Shown: positions 1-14,115, counted from the first letter of the stretch. The stretch: 64,000 bases of DNA from Syngnathus acus (GCF_901709675.1 NC_051097.1:10270039-10334038), one strand, 5' to 3'. Made by a program: numbers and translations. Notes: a model not told the origin generated them from the letters alone.

Positions 1-3000
1 CAGCCGTTGCTTTCAATTATCTTTGCGGACCGCGGGCGGCGATAAAAGGCTGAATCTCAACGTCTCCCTGACAATACGACGGCACGTCATCCCGGCGGAT
101 TGACGGGCCGGCTTCCACCTCCATCAAGGTGCAGAGTCCGGGGCGGCCGATTCCCGCTGTCTCGGATTTGTCGTAATTGACAGGTGCGGGCGAGACCCGC
201 TGGGGTCCTGATGGAGCGCCGCGCCATTTATGCAGATTAACACGTCAAGAGTACAAATGAATAAATAAACCGGGAAGCCGAATCAGGCGTTTAGCCTGAG
301 GGGATGCCATCGTTAGTAGATTAAACAAAGTGACTAATCAGAAAAACAATCGGCTACTGAAGTAGAGGAAGTCAAAAGCTGCCAAAGCCTGAGGGTAAAG
401 AGCTAAGTCATTGTAATTATTGAGCTAGCGCAAAAACAAAGACGTGAATTGGTAATCAGCCGAATGGTGACAGATGATGTTTTTGCCCGATATTTTGCAT
501 GGTGACAAGGAGGCTTGGCTGTTTTGATCAAAGACAGCCGGCTTGTCTTGCCACATTTTTCACATGTTGACATGCGGGGCGGAATCGCGTGTTCGCCCGG
601 GATGTCGATTTTCAATTTCACGACTACAAATGAGCCACGGGATCGCCGCTCAGCCCCAAATTCCCTCGGCTGCCACCTCAGGTAGACGCCTTGGGGGGGG
701 GATACTTTGGGTCGGTCGGCGGCGAACGGATCGAGAACAAACGGGACCCGTGCGGGTGTGTTTTCCACGCAAAAAAGTCAATCGGATGTGAGAAAACAGA
801 TGTGTTTTTTTAACCTTGGAATAAACCTCTTAAGATTGAATACAATGTGACTGTTAATTTTTTCCAGAGTGGCCAAAAAGGCCAAAACTGCGATTACTGT
901 GATCGATTTGGTGACCGTTAATTCCGATGAATAGACGATTCATTTAAAAAAAAAATCAGCCAGTGGCTATCAGACTTCCTCCAGACTTGAATGTGATACC
1001 GCGCCACGGGCCGAACCCGGTGGATTGATTTTTTTTTTTTCCCCCGCTCTGTGTTTACTCCTCATCCGCACACTTTCCCAGCTGCTTGGAGAGCATCATT
1101 TGCCCCGAGGCGATCGTCGAAGCTCAGCTTGTTCCACTCTTTGATCATCGTTCAGCCAGCGGATTAACATATGCACGCTCTCTTCCTTGCTTTTGTCGCC
1201 GAGCTTGATAATAAATCTACGGCCTTCCTCCTCCGTCTTTCCCTCCCCTCCCTCGCCGCGGTACGGGAAGAGCCATGAATCAATCAGGCCGCTTTACGCC
1301 TCGTGTCCGACACGGATGCAAATCACGGAGGGATCTGCGGGTAAAGCTCTGCTTATTAAAAGCCGACGCCTGACTCATTACGGGGCGCGAGTTGCCTGTC
1401 GCCAAGATGAACAGCAGGTAGGGCGCTGCAGATGAAACAGACGCTTTTACCCAATTCGACAAGGGAAAAATATTGTCTCAATAGAGAGCAAAAGGCCCCG
1501 TGTACCTTTTGCAAAGCTAAAATAAATTGAAATTTTAATGGGGGTGATTACTGGAGCGTCGTGGGAGGTTCCGCTCTGGACCTGACCTTGATTAGCAGAA
1601 GATGTATTATGTTCGTTTTTTTTATTTTATTTTACAAAGGGTCAGGATTGCGGGATTTGACACCGACTTTGTAAGTAGGACACTAGACAAATGTGAGCTG
1701 GAAAACGAGAAAACGTGTGTGTGTGTGCGTTTCCAGGCAGACAGGTGACTTTTTTTTCCCCTCCATTCTAAGCATCCTATGTGGTTTCTCTAATGGCCAC
1801 GGTTGAAACGCAGCCTCACTACTCCCCATCGCCTTTTTTATTTATTACCACCTAATTATAGCAGCGTGTCAGCTAACCAGCTCTTTGCCCTAAATGCCAT
1901 AATGTCCTCGTGGCCGAGACTCCTCCTCTAAAATTTTACCGCGCGTCGTATTGATTTAGCAGCGCGGCGGTCGGTTCGGTTTCTAAAATAACATCGGCGG
2001 TTGAACTCAAGGCGGGGACTCGATTTGTCGATGCTGATTAGGTTTGGAAACGATTTAGACCGGCTAAAAGCAGGTCTACGTTGCGGCGCAGGTGGCGATT
2101 GCTCACTTTGGAAATAAAAGTTGTTAAAGTGCACTTGTTGCCGCTTCGTCCGTTTGGGATGCAAAGGACGAAGCGGAGCGAATCAAAAAATAGCCTAACA
2201 ACACAAGTTCAGGACAGCGGGGATGAGGGGGGAAGTGGGGCGAGTCGGGAGCGGGCCTGCCAGGTGCCAGAGCTGAGGCCCTATTAAAAAAACGCAGCCC
2301 GGCTCGTCGGACAGGATCCCTCGTCTCACCTCGGGAAAAACAACAACCCCGCTCACCCTGACAGAGAGACAATCAGCCGCGTGCTACTCGGGGTGAGCTA
2401 GCGGTGACCCGGCGTGCCGACACGAGGCCGCCTCCACACACTGATGAGCGCTTTGGCAGACATCAAACGTCGGGGCGGCGCACCCCGCTACGACCTGCCA
2501 GCGCCACCTTGTCTCCCGCTATCCGCTTTCATTTGAGGTTGATGCGGGCAGACACATCGGCAAATATCGATCACGCCACGTAAAATCCTCCCGGCGGGTT
2601 TCGGAGGTGATTACAAGAACCGAATGATGCGGAGCCCGTAGGCGTGCGTGTGTGTACACATCGGGGTGTTTTCATAACCCACCTGTCTGACAGGCCGAGG
2701 AAAGCAGAGCCACATTGTTTGGTTCAAGTCTCTCCAATCATCTGCGGAAGAGAGACATCTCGCAAGGAACACCCGGGCAGACAGGCGGGTACGCTGCAAC
2801 ACACAAAAACAATACACAACACGGAATAATGCATGTGCAACCCAATCATCGGAATTCAAATGATTTCAACGCCTGCCCTCTTCCAGCCTGCCAGCCTGCC
2901 TTGTGTGGAGGCCTCGCAACTCACCCAACAGGACGGGAAGCATTCAAAAGCTTCGCATTAGGAACGGCCCCTTGTTAATTAAGCCAGCGGGGTGTCGCTT

Positions 3001-6000
3001 TTAATTTTTTTTTTTTTGACAGGGGCTCCCGAGGCGGATTTCTCCGCTGACCTGGGCTCAGCGGGGATAGCGACTGTGTGGCTTTGAGGTGGTATTGATA
3101 GGAGGGTGAGGGGGGGGTATGGGTGACGGGTACAAGGAGGGAAGGGGGGGGGGGGGGCTGGCTTCATGCCGACAGCTAGGCCTGCCGCGTCTGCGCGCCC
3201 GCTTTGAAGTGTCACCTTGAGGGAAGAGCCGATGGCCGGGAAGCCGGGAGGGCGGGCGGGAGAGGAGTGGCTGGCACGCTTGGCATCGCCAGACACGCCG
3301 CTTTAATATTGCATGGCCTCCCGTCCATCTCTCCACACACTTAGGACATTCCTTCTGCTTGATTTAGTTTGAAAGTAAATCTTTGTTGTTGGACGGGAGG
3401 GGGGTGTCCACCCTCCTCCTCCTTCCAGCCCCGCCTCTCGCCACGGAGCAGTTCAACACCTGTGCTGGTTTTGTGCCTGAACAAATGTCAAGTTCTGCAG
3501 TCAGGGGAAGTTGAGCAAGCTGCTGCATATTATGGCGGCTGACAGCGTCGCCTTGCGCCTGCCACATGGCCGCTTCAGCCCATGACAGGAAGGTTTTTCC
3601 TGCCCGTGCATATACAGGGACCGGACTTAGAAATTGTGGCTGATCTAAATTGGGCAAAAATAATAATCATTTACTCTTTAAATAAAGTTGCAACAACTAT
3701 AGACTACCAAAATATTCACTTTGCCAAAATGAACAGTCTGTGTGGCATTTTCACAAAACTTTTTCAATGTTTAAAATGTAATGAAATATTTACATTGTCT
3801 CTTTTTAATTATGTTGAGCAATGAAAAGTATTTTTTTTCCCTGCGGTCCATTGTAAACATTAGTGGAAATCTATTGTGGTTTCGATTCAACCCTGCTACT
3901 GAGAAAACACAAAAAGCAACAAAAAAAACCTTTCAATTCACGCTCATCACGTCGACTGCACTTAAAATTCCCTTTTCCGCTTTACATTGTGAGAATCTAA
4001 CATGGCGGTTAGCTTGAGGGGGAGTTTATCTTTACAGTCTGCTGATATGCGGTGTTCCTGAAGTGAGGAAACAGCATTTAAAGGGAAGAAGAAAAAAAAA
4101 AAAAAAGGAAAACAATCACACTGCTGCATCCGCTTGAACAAGCGGCCCAGTTCACAAATAGCAGTTTTAACTCCCTGATTAGCACTGACATCTGCAGCCT
4201 TTCATCTTTTCCTCCATCTTGTTTTTTTAATCACATTAACCCAAACGGGCATCCTTTAATGGCCTCTTTTTTTTATTTTTTTTTATTTTTTTTGAAAAGC
4301 TGAAAGAGGAGAGATAATTAAAATAATTAAACCGCTGGGAACGGACTGTGCACGCTCGCCTCTCCAGCTAGTGTCTTTTCTTCTCGCTTTAACTTTGAAT
4401 TTTGCTTGGCTTGCTTACTCAAGAGAGAGGCACTCTCATCATCTTCACTTAAATGCATTCAGTTGACTCTCGGAGGTCCAATTGTTTTTGTAATTTTTTT
4501 TTTCTTCTTCCCCCACCTCCTCAACCCCTCCCTCCAATGCCGACGGCTAACGTAAGACCCGATCTTATAGGTTCAAGGCCGTCACATCAATATGAAAAAG
4601 GAGGGAGGTCGGTCAGACGGTTTTTCTCAACAGCATTTATACGCAATTTTTTTTTTTCCCCACTCTTCATGTTTTGTATGAGCCTGAAGATTAAAAATGG
4701 GAGAAAGTGTGTGTTTTGCTCCAATGATTATTTATTCATGAACTTTTAAGCTTTTAATGAGGACAAATGAAGCCGTTTTCCAGCGCGTCAGTATGTAGTA
4801 TGCTTACCACAAATATTCCCGTTGAGCATTTTCTTTTTTGCGCCGGCTGCCCGTGAGGAATAAAAACAAACATTTCAATACGCAGCATGTTGGAGGGGAT
4901 CACTTTAACTTGAGCTTGCGTTCATATACAACTCTGATGATTTATTAATTGCCAGTAATACTTTTAATTAAAGCTAAATTAGGATCATTTTAATGGTTGA
5001 CCACAGCCATGGATGGTAAAAAAAAAAAAAAAGAAAATTCCAACAATGTCAAGAAACTTTGCTACTTGATGACCTCCTGAACCTAACAAAGATATTCTGT
5101 CATATTAATTATTTAAGCTTATGTAACTAATTCCTAATCATGTAACTTCTACACAGCGAGGAAAAAAAAGTAGGTTACATCGGCACGCCTGATTTATATT
5201 TTGCAGCAAAGGTGTACATACAGAATATTCAATAATATAATCACACATCTTCAGACGAATTCAAAACTTTCCTTGCTGTCAAAAAGAATGGGATGAATTC
5301 TTGCATGAGGGTTTTACCAGCGACGCCCTCCGTGTAGCTCAGCCCCAACTTTACACAAGTTGGATGTCTTTTTCAACACCTCATATAAGCGTATTTTCAT
5401 TTCATTCAGATCATTTTCACAGGGCTTCATTTCAAGTTGGCACTCACTAAAAAGGAAAAAAATCCCTTTGCTGGCAGTACTTAAGATTTATATTTAAATT
5501 TTCATGGAATCTTTGAGAACAGTGAGGAGCAATTTCACATTTGCACTGACATCTAATTTCTCAAGTAGTGTCTGAAAGCACAAATTGCCACGGATTCCCT
5601 ATGTGCCCAATTATCCTGCATCAATTTTCTTGACCTGGTGGAATGCTGGTGAATTAATCATAGCACTTTTTTGGACTCTCATAAAACACATATGCAGGCG
5701 TTTGATAAAGTAATCATACTTGGTTGTGCTCACAGAAAAAAATATTTATATTTCATCTCAATAGCAGAATGAGGGTACCAATGAGGCCTAATTGGGATTT
5801 GGGAGCTGGTTTTAAAAAAAAATAATGATGATAATGAAGAAAATGGGGAAAGCAAGAGAAGGGAAAACACACCAACGCATATAGTAGATAATATTTTAAG
5901 ATGGAATGTTTTAATTTAAATATAGCTGCTTTTTTATCTTTCTTTTCTGACCTATTACTGGTGGGGTTTTTTTGCACAGGGGTCAGAGGTACAATTACGG

Positions 6001-6158
6001 CCTATTAATACAATTAATCATGTTGAATATTCGTTTTAGTATCAATACAGATTTATATAATTATCAATAATTACGAGATCAACATCATCATATATATAAT
6101 ACTTAAATGGTCTAACCTGTTGAGCCGGTCAATCCAGTCCATGATTATTGGAGCTACA

Positions 6159-6172
6159 GTGCCCTCTGCTGG
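6159..6172 (-). promoter_or_regulatory. CTCF-type motif
   Basis: The minus strand reads CCAGCAGAGGGCAC, matching every position of the CTCF core consensus CCASYAGRKGGCRS. It lies in intergenic DNA about 1.3 kb downstream of the tsc1 stop codon. Binding is not shown by sequence alone. Confidence 0.45.
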
Positions 6173-6457
6173 ACATACGGAAAAACAACAAGCGTTAACG
6201 TGGGAGGAGGACAGTGAAATAAAAATGCCACTGGAAATTTCCTCTCGAAAAACAAATAGTCTGGTGTCTTCCAAATAAATGATTTCGGACATTTTAGAGA
6301 ATCTGCATTGTATATAATCCCTCCGCATATTTTGTAAACGCTGTAAACGAACGTACTGTCACGGTTGAATCCTTGTCAGAAATGTAAACAAAACCTAGTA
6401 AAGCCGGTTAAACATTGTCTTATTTACCAATTGGGTGACCTATAAACCAGTATTTAC

Positions 6458-6632
6458 GAGTTTTGGAGCTTCAAATCTCACCTTTGGCCTTCGTGAGGAG
6501 TTTGTTTGTTCTCCTCAAACACTTCCAAAACTTGCCCCAAATGTCATTATGACAAATTGTGGCTACCTGCCAGTGCTAGTGCCCTGTGATTGGCTGGACG
6601 TTTGGTCTCCAGCCAATGGATGGATGTCTTAC
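6458..6632 (+). repeat. Decayed copy of a common teleost interspersed repeat
   Basis: The segment carries, in the usual order, landmarks of a repeat abundant in fish genomes: GGAGTTTGTTTGTTCTCC, then TTCCAAAA, then GTGCCCTGTGATTGGCTGG, ending in ATGGATGGATG. Spacing is shortened and several blocks are mutated, so this looks like an old, internally deleted copy. No coding capacity remains. I recognise it from general familiarity with fish sequence; the family name is not assigned. Confidence 0.5.
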
Positions 6633-7511
6633 TAAAATATTTTTCATTTGTTTATATGGCAGAAGAGTGTAGCAGGTGCACCTAATGAGCATAAGGACAA
6701 AACACTCAATATTGTAGTGCAAAACATTGAAGACGACCTTTATTGTTCACAGTTAAACACAAGCCACTGCTTTAGGAACTTCCTGTTTTTTGCCATGTCA
6801 CCCATTAGAGAGTCCTGCTTTCTTCAGTTTGTGCAGATTGTACCTTCTGTTTTAGGCTGCTGTATAGACTACGGTTGGCAATTAAAGTGGATTGTTGAAC
6901 ATGCTAATGATAGCGCGGCAGAAGAACGTGACAGCAGATCCTGGTGGACAACAGGATTCAGAAAGAAGACAAAAACTTATTTGTGCAGCGGTTTGGTGCC
7001 AAAGTGAGAGGGGAGGAACAGAATGCGCATTTTGTCACACTAAATATGAAGAATATGATGGAGCAATGCTAAGCTTACCAAGCTGTTTATTGTGTCATCT
7101 CTAACCAAATTTGTGTGAGCATCCGTGATGAATGGAGAAATAAAAGAGTAAAAACAGGTCCCAATGTGCTGCGGTTTGTTAAAAAAAAGGCATAAATAGT
7201 CATTCATTTCAAACACTTTGCAAATTTTCGGCTCACATTTTGCGAATGTTTTCTCAAAGCATCATCGTCGCAACCGAGTTCACGTTCAGAATCTCTGGTG
7301 CCGATATATAGTTTTGTCCACAAGTCTTGTGGATGAATTGATTTAAGAAAACAAAAAAACAAAAAAGTAGGGGGGGGGTATCCTGTTGTCCACTCAGAGG
7401 AACGGAGCAAATAATACTGACTTTCAAAGAGTTGCTGACGAATTACTTTGACCTATTTGTAAATCCTTTAAAACGTTAGCTTTGGACTTGCCGGCGGCTA
7501 TGTCGCGTTTC

Positions 7512-10500
7512 CTAACTGTGCTCATGATGCGTTTCGTTGTAGTCCATGATCTTAAGCTGTTGCTGCCGGGGCCGCCCGGTCCCCAAGGAGCCCCGCCCTA
7601 TCTTCCTGCGGGGGCTTTCATGACCGGGGACCTGCTGTTTGGACTCCGAGGAAGTCTTGGCAGGTCGAGCGGCCGGGCTCGGGGTCGCAGTCGGGGCGGG
7701 CGCCAGGCTGAGGCGGGCGCCAGGACCCGGCGGCTCTGCGCACGGCTCAGCCTTCAACGGCTGCTCGTCCTCTTCCTCCTCCTCGCCGCATTGACTCTCG
7801 CTTTTGTTGCGAAAGAGCTCGCGCGCCCTCATGCCGAGGAAGCTCTTGGCACTGGGGTAGGATCCCACGGTGAGGGGGGCGTCGGATGGCGTCAACGTTG
7901 CCAGCGGGTTGGTGCGGGGGCAGGACAGGGGGAGGTCCGCCATTAGAGACGGGCCGCACTCCTTGCTGCCGTTGACCGAGTTGGCGGTGCTCTTGGAAGA
8001 TTTGCTCGCCTTGAGATGCCCTGCTAATAAAGTGCTGCCGTTGCCGCAGTGGGAGTCCCGTCGTGGTGGTCGACCGTCCATCACCTCGTTGGTGCAAGTT
8101 TTACTTGGTCCATCGGGCACCAGGATGCTGCTGAGGAGGAAGAGGGATTTTAAATCATCTCAATAATTATACATATACAGCCACACTGACAAACCTGGAA
8201 TCGGCAGGCGCATGTCGGTCAGCTTTCAGCCCTAGCGGCAAGCTAGCTGGAACTTCCATCTCGACTTTGCTGTACAGTTGCAGGATTTCGGTCTGCAGCA
8301 GTTGGGCGATTCTCTTCTGAGCCTGGTACCTGCTGTCGGAGGCCTGCAGCTCTGCCCTGGTGTGGGGGGGGGGGGGGGGGGCAAAAAAATCACAAGATGT
8401 GAAATAAAAGAAAGTAGAAGTTACCCCTTCACGAACTCACTTTGCTTGACATTTGACATCCTCAAGAAACTTCTTCTGTTCTGCAATGAGGTGTTCCTTC
8501 TTGGAGAGGAGCGTCTCCAGCTCAGCCGCTCTCTGATGCGCTGCCTCCAGTTTCTGGCCCTGGACCAGCAGGTTCTGTCTCAGAGTCTCCACCTCCTTCC
8601 TGTAGGACACTTGCAGCATCTGGGCCTCGTGGCTGCTGGGTCGCTGCACATGGTAGGAATTAGCGATCAATGCCTTGTGAGTATTTTTTTCATCGTTTCT
8701 GAAGCCATCTTGGCAGCATACCTTGGTATTATCTGCGCCTGCAAACTTCAGTTCCTGCATGGAGAGTTTGTGTGCCTCCCCAAGGAGCAGCAGCTGTTTG
8801 TTCAGGAAGCTCATTTGCTGCTGGGTGCCCTCACTGTTGCGTAACTGAAGGATGCATGACCCCCCCCAAAAAAAAATCAAAAATTAAATTGAAATTGCCA
8901 TTTCTCAAAGCCTACAATGTTTACCTTGATGGTCATCTGTTTGAGCAGGTGCCCAGTGTGACAGACTTTGTTATTCGCCCCCTGAAGCTCCGCCTCTAAT
9001 TCGCCCATCCTTTTCTGACACTCTTGTAACTTGCTCTGCAAACATAAAAAAAAATAATAATTCCAAAGATCACCAGACAAAAATCAGAATCACAACAACG
9101 TCACGATGTACCTGCAGCTCCTGGTTCTTGGTGTAGTAGTCGTCCCGCCCCTGCTGCAGCTGTCGGATCTGACTGTGCAAACGGGTCACCACCGTCTCGC
9201 GGTCGTCCCACAGCTGCCTGTAGCGCTGCTGCTCCACCTGGAGACTCTCCCTCAGGGACGAGATGTCCACACTCTGCAGGTTCAGCTGGTCCTTCTGCAG
9301 AAATGTGCGCAAACGTAGCTAAATACTAAAAGGGCATGTTTCGTTTCGTTTCCAAGCCGGACCATGTGACAGGTGCGCACCCACCATGGCGTTATTCTGC
9401 TCTTCCAGCGCGGTGGCGTTGATGATGCGTCGCAGGAGGCGCCTGTTGCGGACGGCGTGCTGTTCTCGCTTGTAGCGCTCGTAAAGCAGCTGGTTGTGCA
9501 GCAGGAGCAGCTGGCTCCGCAGCGTGTGGAGCTCGTCGGATGGAGCCGACCCTGAGGAGAGCGGCGGAAACTCATTTTGTCTTTCATTGTTCAAGCGAGC
9601 GAGCGGGAGAGTGATTTACCTCCAAAGTGCGTCCAGTCAGCTGACTTACTTGGCAAAGGTAATCTGGAGGCGAAAGCAAAGTTTGTCTCGTCATCTCTAT
9701 GCAAATCCCTCAAACAAACAAAGTCTGACCTCTTGAGGACTTTATCGTGGGCGTCGCTCCCCTGCTGAACAAGGCGATCCAGCACCTCCAGTGGTGAAGC
9801 GGTCATAAGCCCCTCCTCCTCGCCGTCCTCCAGCCCCTCTTCCCGTCTCGAGAGCCTCTCCAGCGCCGCTTTGTGGACGGCCTCCGATGTCTTCTGATGT
9901 ATGTAAAGCGAGGCCGCCCTGGGCAGAGCTAGGTCAAAGAACACCTCGTACGGCACCGGCGCCGGGGTCTTGCCGCAGGGGCTTGGAGAGAACATGGCAA
10001 ACTTTCCCGCTTCTTCTTCTGGGGCCGAGGGGCTCCGGTGGAGGTGGTGATCGATAGGGGTGAAACCTGACAGGAAGGGCCAGGACTGATTGAGGCCGCC
10101 GGCTGAACTCCGGCTGTCTCCCCCTCCCTGTTCGCTCCCGACGTCACTGGCGCTGGTGTTATTCTCCGCTTTGTCCGGCGTAGACACCGCGTGGCGTAGG
10201 TCCAGGATGGCCCCGCCCACTTGGCTGTTGGTGACGATCTTGTCTTGCGTCTGACAGCCGGTCAGAGTCTCGGTGGTGCGGTAGAAAGGGGAGTCGAATC
10301 CCCTCAAGCCTGAAAGCTCCTGCTTGTCCTCTGTGATCTTGAGCAGCTCCTCGGTGATAGCCGCTACGAAAGAGAAGAGTGAGGAAAAAGTAGGATTAGG
10401 CGCCAAACATCTGCCGCGACACATTCGGGGTTTGTGATCCTCCAAAAAAAAAAAAAAGCACAAATAATTGCGTTCTCACCCTCCTCTTTTTCTTTTTCCG

Positions 10501-12753
10501 TTCTCAGCTGAAGCTCCAACTCTTGTTTCTTCATGAAAACCGACAGCTCGGTCAACGTCATGGACACGCTCGCCGCGTCTGCGGCATCTAATCAAATGCG
10601 TCGATCATGAATAAACTAAACTTGGCAACGTACGAGTTTGCTACATGGGAACACACCTCTGTTTGTCGCGCCGCTTTTCTCAGAGTCTTTCACGGGTTCC
10701 TGTCTCACCAGTGTTGGTTTCCCACTGTCGCCATGTCTGCGTTCCTGAAAAGTCATACGTGTTGTTTTTGAATACCATATGGTCAAGTCTATTTATGTAT
10801 ATGGCTTACTTTTCTGGGTGGACTGGAGTGGACCGTGTTGGCCGGTAGGGAGATGATGGGAAAGTCATCCGACAGGGTGGGGGGCGGTGATGAAGTGGCT
10901 GGAGTACTGGAGGCAGATGTTCCTTTCCCTCCTGAGCGCAAAAAATAAATAAATAAATCAGGAAAATTGTTTTCTTTCAAATCAAACTCGGAGAAGTCAC
11001 CGGAAGTGCAGTGGAAGCGGCTGGGAAGGTGTGAGGCACTGTGGGAGAGCTCAAAGTTGGGCGACATGCCCCTGGATGAAGGGGGCGTGGCCATTCCACA
11101 CAAAGAGGAAGGGCTCCACAGTGGGTCCTTCCCGCCATTGGAGACGTTAGCTTCACAGGTGGAGTTCTGTTGGGGAAAGAAAATGTGGGAACAGCCCCCA
11201 GGATGGCATCCCCCCCAAAAAAAAGTTCTCACCTGCCGTTTGGTGGTCTGTGGGCTACGGTTGTTGGACTGTGTCCCTGAGAGGGGGGGCAAAGACAGGG
11301 GCGGAGGCAGCGGCTGCCGTGGAGTGGAGAACGGAGTGGATGAAGAGCTTCCTGTTGTCGACAAGGCAAAGCGTTCATAAACTCTTTTTCAAATTTGTCA
11401 TCAGAATTTTGAACAAACCATAGCTGCTGTAGAGGTCCGTGTAAGGGCTGGAAGTGCAGTCTTGTGGTCGCAGATGGACTTGAGGGTAGAAGTTCTCAGG
11501 CATGGTGGCATATCCTTCCTCACAGGAGGCCTCCTTCGGGTCCAGAGACACTTTGGCACATTCAATGACGATATCGTGGATTTCATACTTTTTCCACCTG
11601 AAGCAAAGAATTAAAAATCAGGATTCCGTAGCAAAGAGATGGACATGCCTGTGAAACCTACCTGGTGGGGTCGAGCTCATGATCCTTGGTTCCTGTCACC
11701 AGTTCAGGGTGGATCCGGACGTGTTCAAGCATTGGCTGAGTAAAAAGCAATTTTGATGAATGTCCAAAAAAAAAAAAAACATTTTGAAATAAACGTGTGG
11801 TCGTGGCTCACCTTGACCACTTCTTCAAATGTTTCCATGTTTTCCTTCATGCTATAGTGCGAGCGCAGGTAGGACACAAAGTTGCAAGGGTACATGCCGT
11901 ACAGACGATGGAAGAGCGAATAGACGCTGGCATGGAGGTGGATCAAGTAAACCTCTGAAATGTGACCTGAATGGAAAAAAAGAATCATCAAGAGCAACGT
12001 GGCGAGCAGAACCCATCCAGATTGAAATGGAATCACTCACCGGGATTTTTGAGGTTCCAGGATGCCAAGCGGCCAAAAATGTCAAAGTACTCCCACAGGT
12101 GTTGTTTTCCCGCTTGAGGAATCATGGGAAGAAGCGTGATCAGCACCAGCACGCCAGTTATCAGCACCACCACATCCGTATCAGTCTGCCAAAGGGAATC
12201 GGATTTTTTTGAAATCTGCTCTGACTTCCACTCGGAGAAAAGTCTACCTTTAGGCATTTGAGCAGCGAGAGCAGAAGAGGGTATCGGGCAATCTTGTGGA
12301 TCCAGGACGGCTGCTTGCGGATGACGTGGCCGAGCATGGTGAGGGTGGGCAGCCGGCACGCCTGTTTGGTCATGCACTCGTTCATCTTGTCCAGAAGGTG
12401 CTGTGAGGGCCAAGTAGGAAGCGGTCAAATGAAGTTGCGCCGATGAATATTCAACGTTTTGTCACCTTGTCGTGTGGCTCTCGGACTGCGCAGAGGATAT
12501 GCATGGCCTCTGAGGAGTTTGTTTCTAAAAAGTAGTCCACCAGCCCGTTGAGCAGCACAGACCCTCGTTCTGCAAACGGAAGACACATTTTCACACACCC
12601 ACATACGAGCAGATGAATTCAAAAAAATAAATAACCGATGATACCCGTGCTGAGTTGCTCATTAATAAGGCCTCTGATCTCTTCTAGCTGGTGGAGGTCG
12701 GAGGTCTCCAAGAGCGGGAGGAGGTCCCCCGTGCTCGGCTGCTCCCTCGCCAT
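7512..12753 (-). CDS. Hamartin (tuberous sclerosis 1), multi-exon
   Basis: Hamartin is the scaffold of the TSC1-TSC2-TBC1D7 complex, the Rheb GTPase-activating complex at the lysosome that restrains mTORC1. The start is the ATG at 12751-12753 ([16 protein letters not shown]). The next exons encode the N-terminal helical core ([71 protein letters not shown]). A Ser/Pro-rich linker with FDSPFYR and GFTPID follows. At 9.6-8.4 kb a long coiled coil starts with [18 protein letters not shown]. The last exon (7512-8127) carries [20 protein letters not shown] and ends in [11 protein letters not shown], the vertebrate hamartin C terminus. Introns are short, some with long G or A runs. Domain order is complete and no break is seen. 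Teleosts may have two copies (tsc1a/tsc1b); which one this is cannot be told. The gene is divergent from gfi1b, as in human. Confidence 0.97.
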
Positions 12754-13271
12754 GGTGGCAGTGTTCTTGGTGGAAGCAGAGTCCTTCTAACGTCCTTCCT
12801 TCCTTCCTGCCTGGAGGACTCTCTTGGGGCCACCCACCAATTCAGTCTCCAGGCACCTCTGGATCATGAAGGCAAATGAGTCAAAAGAAGATTCGGGTTG
12901 TAGACAGCAGGCGTAAATGTATTTACTACAAGCAAGCAGGTGTATAACGTATGAAAGGAAGGAAATGACTGTCATGGTCACTTTGAGGTGTGTAAGCAAG
13001 CAACCAGCAGAAACAGGTCAGTGAAAGCAACAACAGACGCTCTCGCTGGGATCTCGGACAGCCTGGGAATGCTCGGGAATACACAAAAGGTCCTTTATGC
13101 GGCACCGGCGCTTCCAGATTACATTTGGCCCCATGCGAGCTGTAAGCAACAACCTCCCGAACAAACATCTCATAAGGAGCACTGCTTTTTTGGCTATAAC
13201 TTTGAATAAAATAAGTATATTCAAATGTAGCTTGCTACAAGACAGTGCGGTTATGTGGTATCTCACTTTGA

Positions 13272-13289
13272 ACACAAGAGGGCACTGTG
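13272..13289 (+). promoter_or_regulatory. CTCF-like motif in the tsc1 leader intron
   Basis: ACACAAGAGGGCACTGTG matches the CTCF core except at the first base. It lies between the noncoding first exon and the ATG exon of tsc1. Confidence 0.3.
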
Positions 13290-13692
13290 TAAAAGGGGTA
13301 CAAACAATAGGTAGCAGACAAGGGCAAAATAAATGAAGACGAGCTGACAACAGGAGAGTTTTATGTCATCATATCACCTCAAGATGATGAAGTCGTTGAC
13401 AAGAATGAGCACCGGTTTATTTTCAAAATACTGTGATAATCCGAAGATATTTCACCATATATGAGCACTCGTACAGTTTCATCTCTCATTTGGATTGAGG
13501 AACACCTGTCACGAGGACACCTAAAATATCCCAGCAATGACGCAAGGCGAAAAATGCAACATCGGAATGAGGTGCAGCAAACAAGAGTCTTAAAAATATT
13601 GACGTTCATCTTGAGAGCAATGCATAAGGCTCGTCTGCATGTTTTTCTTATGTCCCAAATCGTGTACGCGTGTGTGCACTGACCACTGTCTG

Positions 13693-13714
13693 CTCCTGCT
13701 GCTGCTGCTGCTGC
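13693..13714. repeat. CTG/CAG microsatellite in the tsc1 leader intron
   Basis: Six consecutive CTG triplets lead into interrupted CGACTG-CTACTG units on the plus strand (CAG on the tsc1 sense strand). The tract is short and not in coding sequence. Confidence 0.8.
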
Positions 13715-14115
13715 GACTGCTACTGCTTGGCGTAAACAACTCGCAGAGAACAATGGCCAGGGTTGGGTTTACTTCATCCGATTATCCAAATATGTAGCTA
13801 CCGTTACACCGCAAAGCGGTCACAGCCTCAAACCCAACACCACACGGGGGGAAAGTTCCACGAAATGCTTGAATGGGCAACCTCTGGAGAAAATCCATCA
13901 TCGCGGCTCTTTACAAAAACAAGTCGGTCTCACCGCCAAGCGCTAACGTTAGCTGGCAGCAGCGTCCCGGACTCGTACGGAATTTAATGTTGCCTGTCAG
14001 ACATAGTAAATGATTGGAAAGCGAGCCGTGCAATCACCCGTTCATAACGCAATGTGAATGCGTTGAGATTCTTTTTGTACAATGAGTCTGGATGAGAATA
14101 ATCGATGCTGTTTAC

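Larger units (their letters stand above)
1..7511. other. Intergenic region upstream of the tsc1 3' end
   Basis: No convincing exon is seen on either strand: the open frames are short, overlap on both strands and show no recognisable domain. The first 3 kb is GC-mixed; 3.6-6.1 kb is AT-rich with many TTAATTA/TAAT motifs (for example 4313-4332 and 4936-4975), homopolymer A and T runs and a 14-base G run at 3144-3157. A TTTATT at 7085-7090 is a possible minus-strand polyadenylation signal (AATAAA) for tsc1. Human TSC1 lies in the same neighbourhood as BARHL1, so homeobox-gene regulatory sequence is possible here, but that is inference only. Confidence 0.6.

Noticed and set aside
6648-7007. 119-residue open frame downstream of tsc1
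   Set aside because: No start context, no recognisable domain, and the sequence next to an old repeat. It is probably chance or repeat-derived.
7482-7946. 154-residue plus-strand open frame with [10 protein letters not shown]
   Set aside because: The collagen-like look is the antisense of the tsc1 last exon.
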